Notes under the pieces: generated by a model
Database searches by the model: none
What the model was told of the DNA's origin: nothing
Seen by the model: the letters and a program-made list of their open reading frames with translations, nothing else
Part shown: piece after piece, positions 39,490 to 41,028 of the stretch
Layout of the letters: every line of letters begins with the position of its first letter
Numbering within the stretch: the first letter of the stretch is position 1
Made by a program: the position numbers and the translations under genes
DNA from: Chitinophagaceae bacterium
Lineage (GTDB): Bacteria > Bacteroidota > Bacteroidia > Chitinophagales > Chitinophagaceae
DNA length: 41,028 bases
Reading direction: 5' to 3'
NCBI GenBank assembly: GCA_947483415.1
Contig: CANKLV010000003.1
Location: forward strand, 1 to 41,028

Positions 39490-39691
39490 AAACAAATGAA
39501 TTGTACGCAGATCATTTGTCGAATGGTACTGATGGATTTGAGTTCGAAATTTTGGGTTGATGTTTGCGTTTGGTAATTTTTTAACGAAATATCCTGCATA
39601 TCCACGTAAACTTATATCCTCTATTTCTAAAAATTTGTTGTATTTTAATTGGATGGGCGAAATGTATTTCGAAGATAAGCGTAATGGGTAG
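39490..39691 (+). pseudogene. Frameshifted C-terminal gene fragment, family unknown
   Basis: Two overlapping frames: TNELYADHLSNGTDGFEFEILG* then FGLMFAFGNFLTKYPAYPRKLISSISKNLLYFNWMGEMYFEDKRNG*; protein-like composition, no shared start. Confidence 0.4.
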
Positions 39692-39719
39692 TCATAAATA
39701 AAAGTAACTAAATACTAAA

Positions 39720-40304
39720 ATGAAAATACTATTGATTTTACTTGCAATAATCCTAACAGCTTTTACAACTGTTCAACTTTATTTAATAAAAGGACAAAGA
39801 AATATTGAAAGATACCCTTACGTTGTCAATAAAAAATACAAGCAATTTGAAATAAGAACTTATGAAACTACTTTATTTACTTCAGTCAAACTCTCCACAA
39901 AAGGGTATAAAAATTCTTCAAGTAAAGGGTTCTCTATTTTAGCTGGATATATTTTTGGAAATAATGAAAGAAGTGAAAAAATAGCTATGACTTCTCCTGT
40001 TTCGATGTCATTAGACGACTCGATGACTATGATGTTTATGGTTCCTAAGAAATTTAATAAGGACATGCTTCCTAAGCCAAATCAATCAGGGATAGAATTT
40101 AAAGAAGAACCTGCAAAAACCGTTGCAGCGATAGGTTTTGATGGTTGGGCTAATGATGCTAAAATAGAAAAGTATAAACAGCAATTAAAAGCAGCATTAG
40201 ATGCTGAAGGTATCAAGTATTCGAATCGATTTTATTTCTTTGGCTATAATGCACCCTTTGAAGTGTTTAGTCGAAAAAATGAAATTATAGTTGAATTGCA
40301 GTAA
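39720..40304 (+). CDS. SOUL heme-binding family protein
   Basis: YPYVVNKKYKQFEIRTYE, GFSILAGYIFGNNERSEKIAMTSPV, MMFMVPKKF, RFYFFGYNAPFEVFSRKNEIIVEL. Confidence 0.92.
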   Translation: MKILLILLAIILTAFTTVQLYLIKGQRNIERYPYVVNKKYKQFEIRTYETTLFTSVKLSTKGYKNSSSKGFSILAGYIFGNNERSEKIAMTSPVSMSLDDSMTMMFMVPKKFNKDMLPKPNQSGIEFKEEPAKTVAAIGFDGWANDAKIEKYKQQLKAALDAEGIKYSNRFYFFGYNAPFEVFSRKNEIIVELQ

Positions 40305-40365
40305 GAAAGGTTTTGTAGATAATCTATAAACCATAATACCAACAGAAACGTAGAAAAATTGTATT

Positions 40366-40733
40366 TTATTTAGCTGTTGAATCAGTGGACTCTTTCATGG
40401 CTTCTTTCATAGTTTCTTCAAATTCTGATAAACCGTTTTTCATTTCCTTCATAAGCATGGGGATTCTTATTTGACTATATCTATCAATTAATTCATTTGC
40501 TTTATCTCTTTCTTCTTCGGTCATTTTGTATTCATTCAATTCAAAATCTTCTTTGAATTTTTTCATTCTGCGATCAGCATCTTTCCACTCTTGTTCAGTT
40601 AGAGTGCCGGGATTATTTTTCGCTTTTTTATCACCGATTCTATATCACTTTGAAATTTAAGCTTATTGGTATTGCAGGAAAAAAGTAATGCAATTATTGA
40701 AAATACAGTAATAATTAAAAATCCTTTTCTCAT
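40366..40733 (-). pseudogene. Small lipoprotein gene split by a -1 frameshift at an A_AAA_AAG heptamer
   Basis: Frame A from ATG 40733: MRKGFLIITVFSIIALLFSCNTNKLKFQSDIESVIKK; frame B after CTTTTTT (40623-40629): AKNNPGTLTEQEWKDADRRMKKFKEDFELNEYKMTEEERDKANELIDRYSQIRIPMLMKEMKNGLSEFEETMKEAMKESTDSTAK*. The ORF track lists only part of frame B (40366-40566). Confidence 0.65.
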
Positions 40734-40844
40734 TTAAAATACATTTAATATATTGATGATAAAATTTATTAAATCTTAGAGTTCGATTGGGAATAGATTA
40801 TTAGTTATACAGACATCTTAAATTAAGTAATATGAATTTAGGAT

Positions 40845-41028
40845 TTAAACTATTAATAAAAAAAGAATTAAAGAAATTTGTTCACTACTCTTCGATAAAA
40901 AATTAATAAAATCGCCATGATAAAGTAATAGGCCGTGGGAATTGGGTTGATACTTTTTCCAATACTTTAGTCCTTTTAAATTACTGCTGTCAGGTTTAGT
41001 TGCTGATTTGATTTCAGGCGGTGCGTAA
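40845..41028 (-). CDS. C-terminal end of a DUF4143-type AAA ATPase (truncated by window edge)
   Basis: Minus-strand open frame: YAPPEIKSATKPDSSNLKGLKYWKKYQPNSHGLLLYHGDFINFLSKSSEQISLILFLLIV*; EIKSA..NLKGLKYW resembles the DUF4143 C-terminal nuclease-like domain. Confidence 0.6.
   Translation of the reverse strand, partial: YAPPEIKSATKPDSSNLKGLKYWKKYQPNSHGLLLYHGDFINFLSKSSEQISLILFLLIV

Overview
AT-rich, mostly housekeeping chromosomal segment of a Bacteroidota genome; Chitinophagaceae-like gene content is my inference. In order it carries: 5' end of a RelA/SpoT gene, tRNA-Leu(TAG), trigger factor, RNase E/G, a 29-aa basic AURKAIP1/COX24-like ORF missed by the ORF track, a TPR protein, HU, mutY, gldE, gldD, DUF3109, a class D beta-lactamase-like lipoprotein, ispG, nadB, an LpxL-type acyltransferase, ruvB, an AlkA-like glycosylase, cysS, an EEP-family protein, two rhomboids, an RlmD/RumA-type methyltransferase, a thioredoxin-like protein, a PpiC/SurA-like PPIase, an ECF sigma module, the transketolase C-half, galE, a Pit/DUF47 pair, a CPBP protease, dus, a REP-associated tyrosine transposase (RAYT), an RR/HK pair, a methyltransferase, a SOUL protein and the C-terminus of a DUF4143-type ATPase. 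Points most worth a second look: (1) the RAYT locus, where one palindrome (GTAGGGGTTGAAAATCTTCAACCyyyAC) lies inside the transposase CDS, encoding GVENLQP, and again, plus a half copy, just after its stop, supplying the stop codon of the convergent response regulator; (2) a class D beta-lactamase-like lipoprotein with STFK changed to ETFD; (3) a tandem rhomboid pair in which one member has lost the catalytic Ser (GANA); (4) a small lipoprotein gene split exactly at an A_AAA_AAG heptamer; (5) an ORF6N-domain remnant containing a 27-bp near-palindrome. No CRISPR, prophage or complete defence island was seen.
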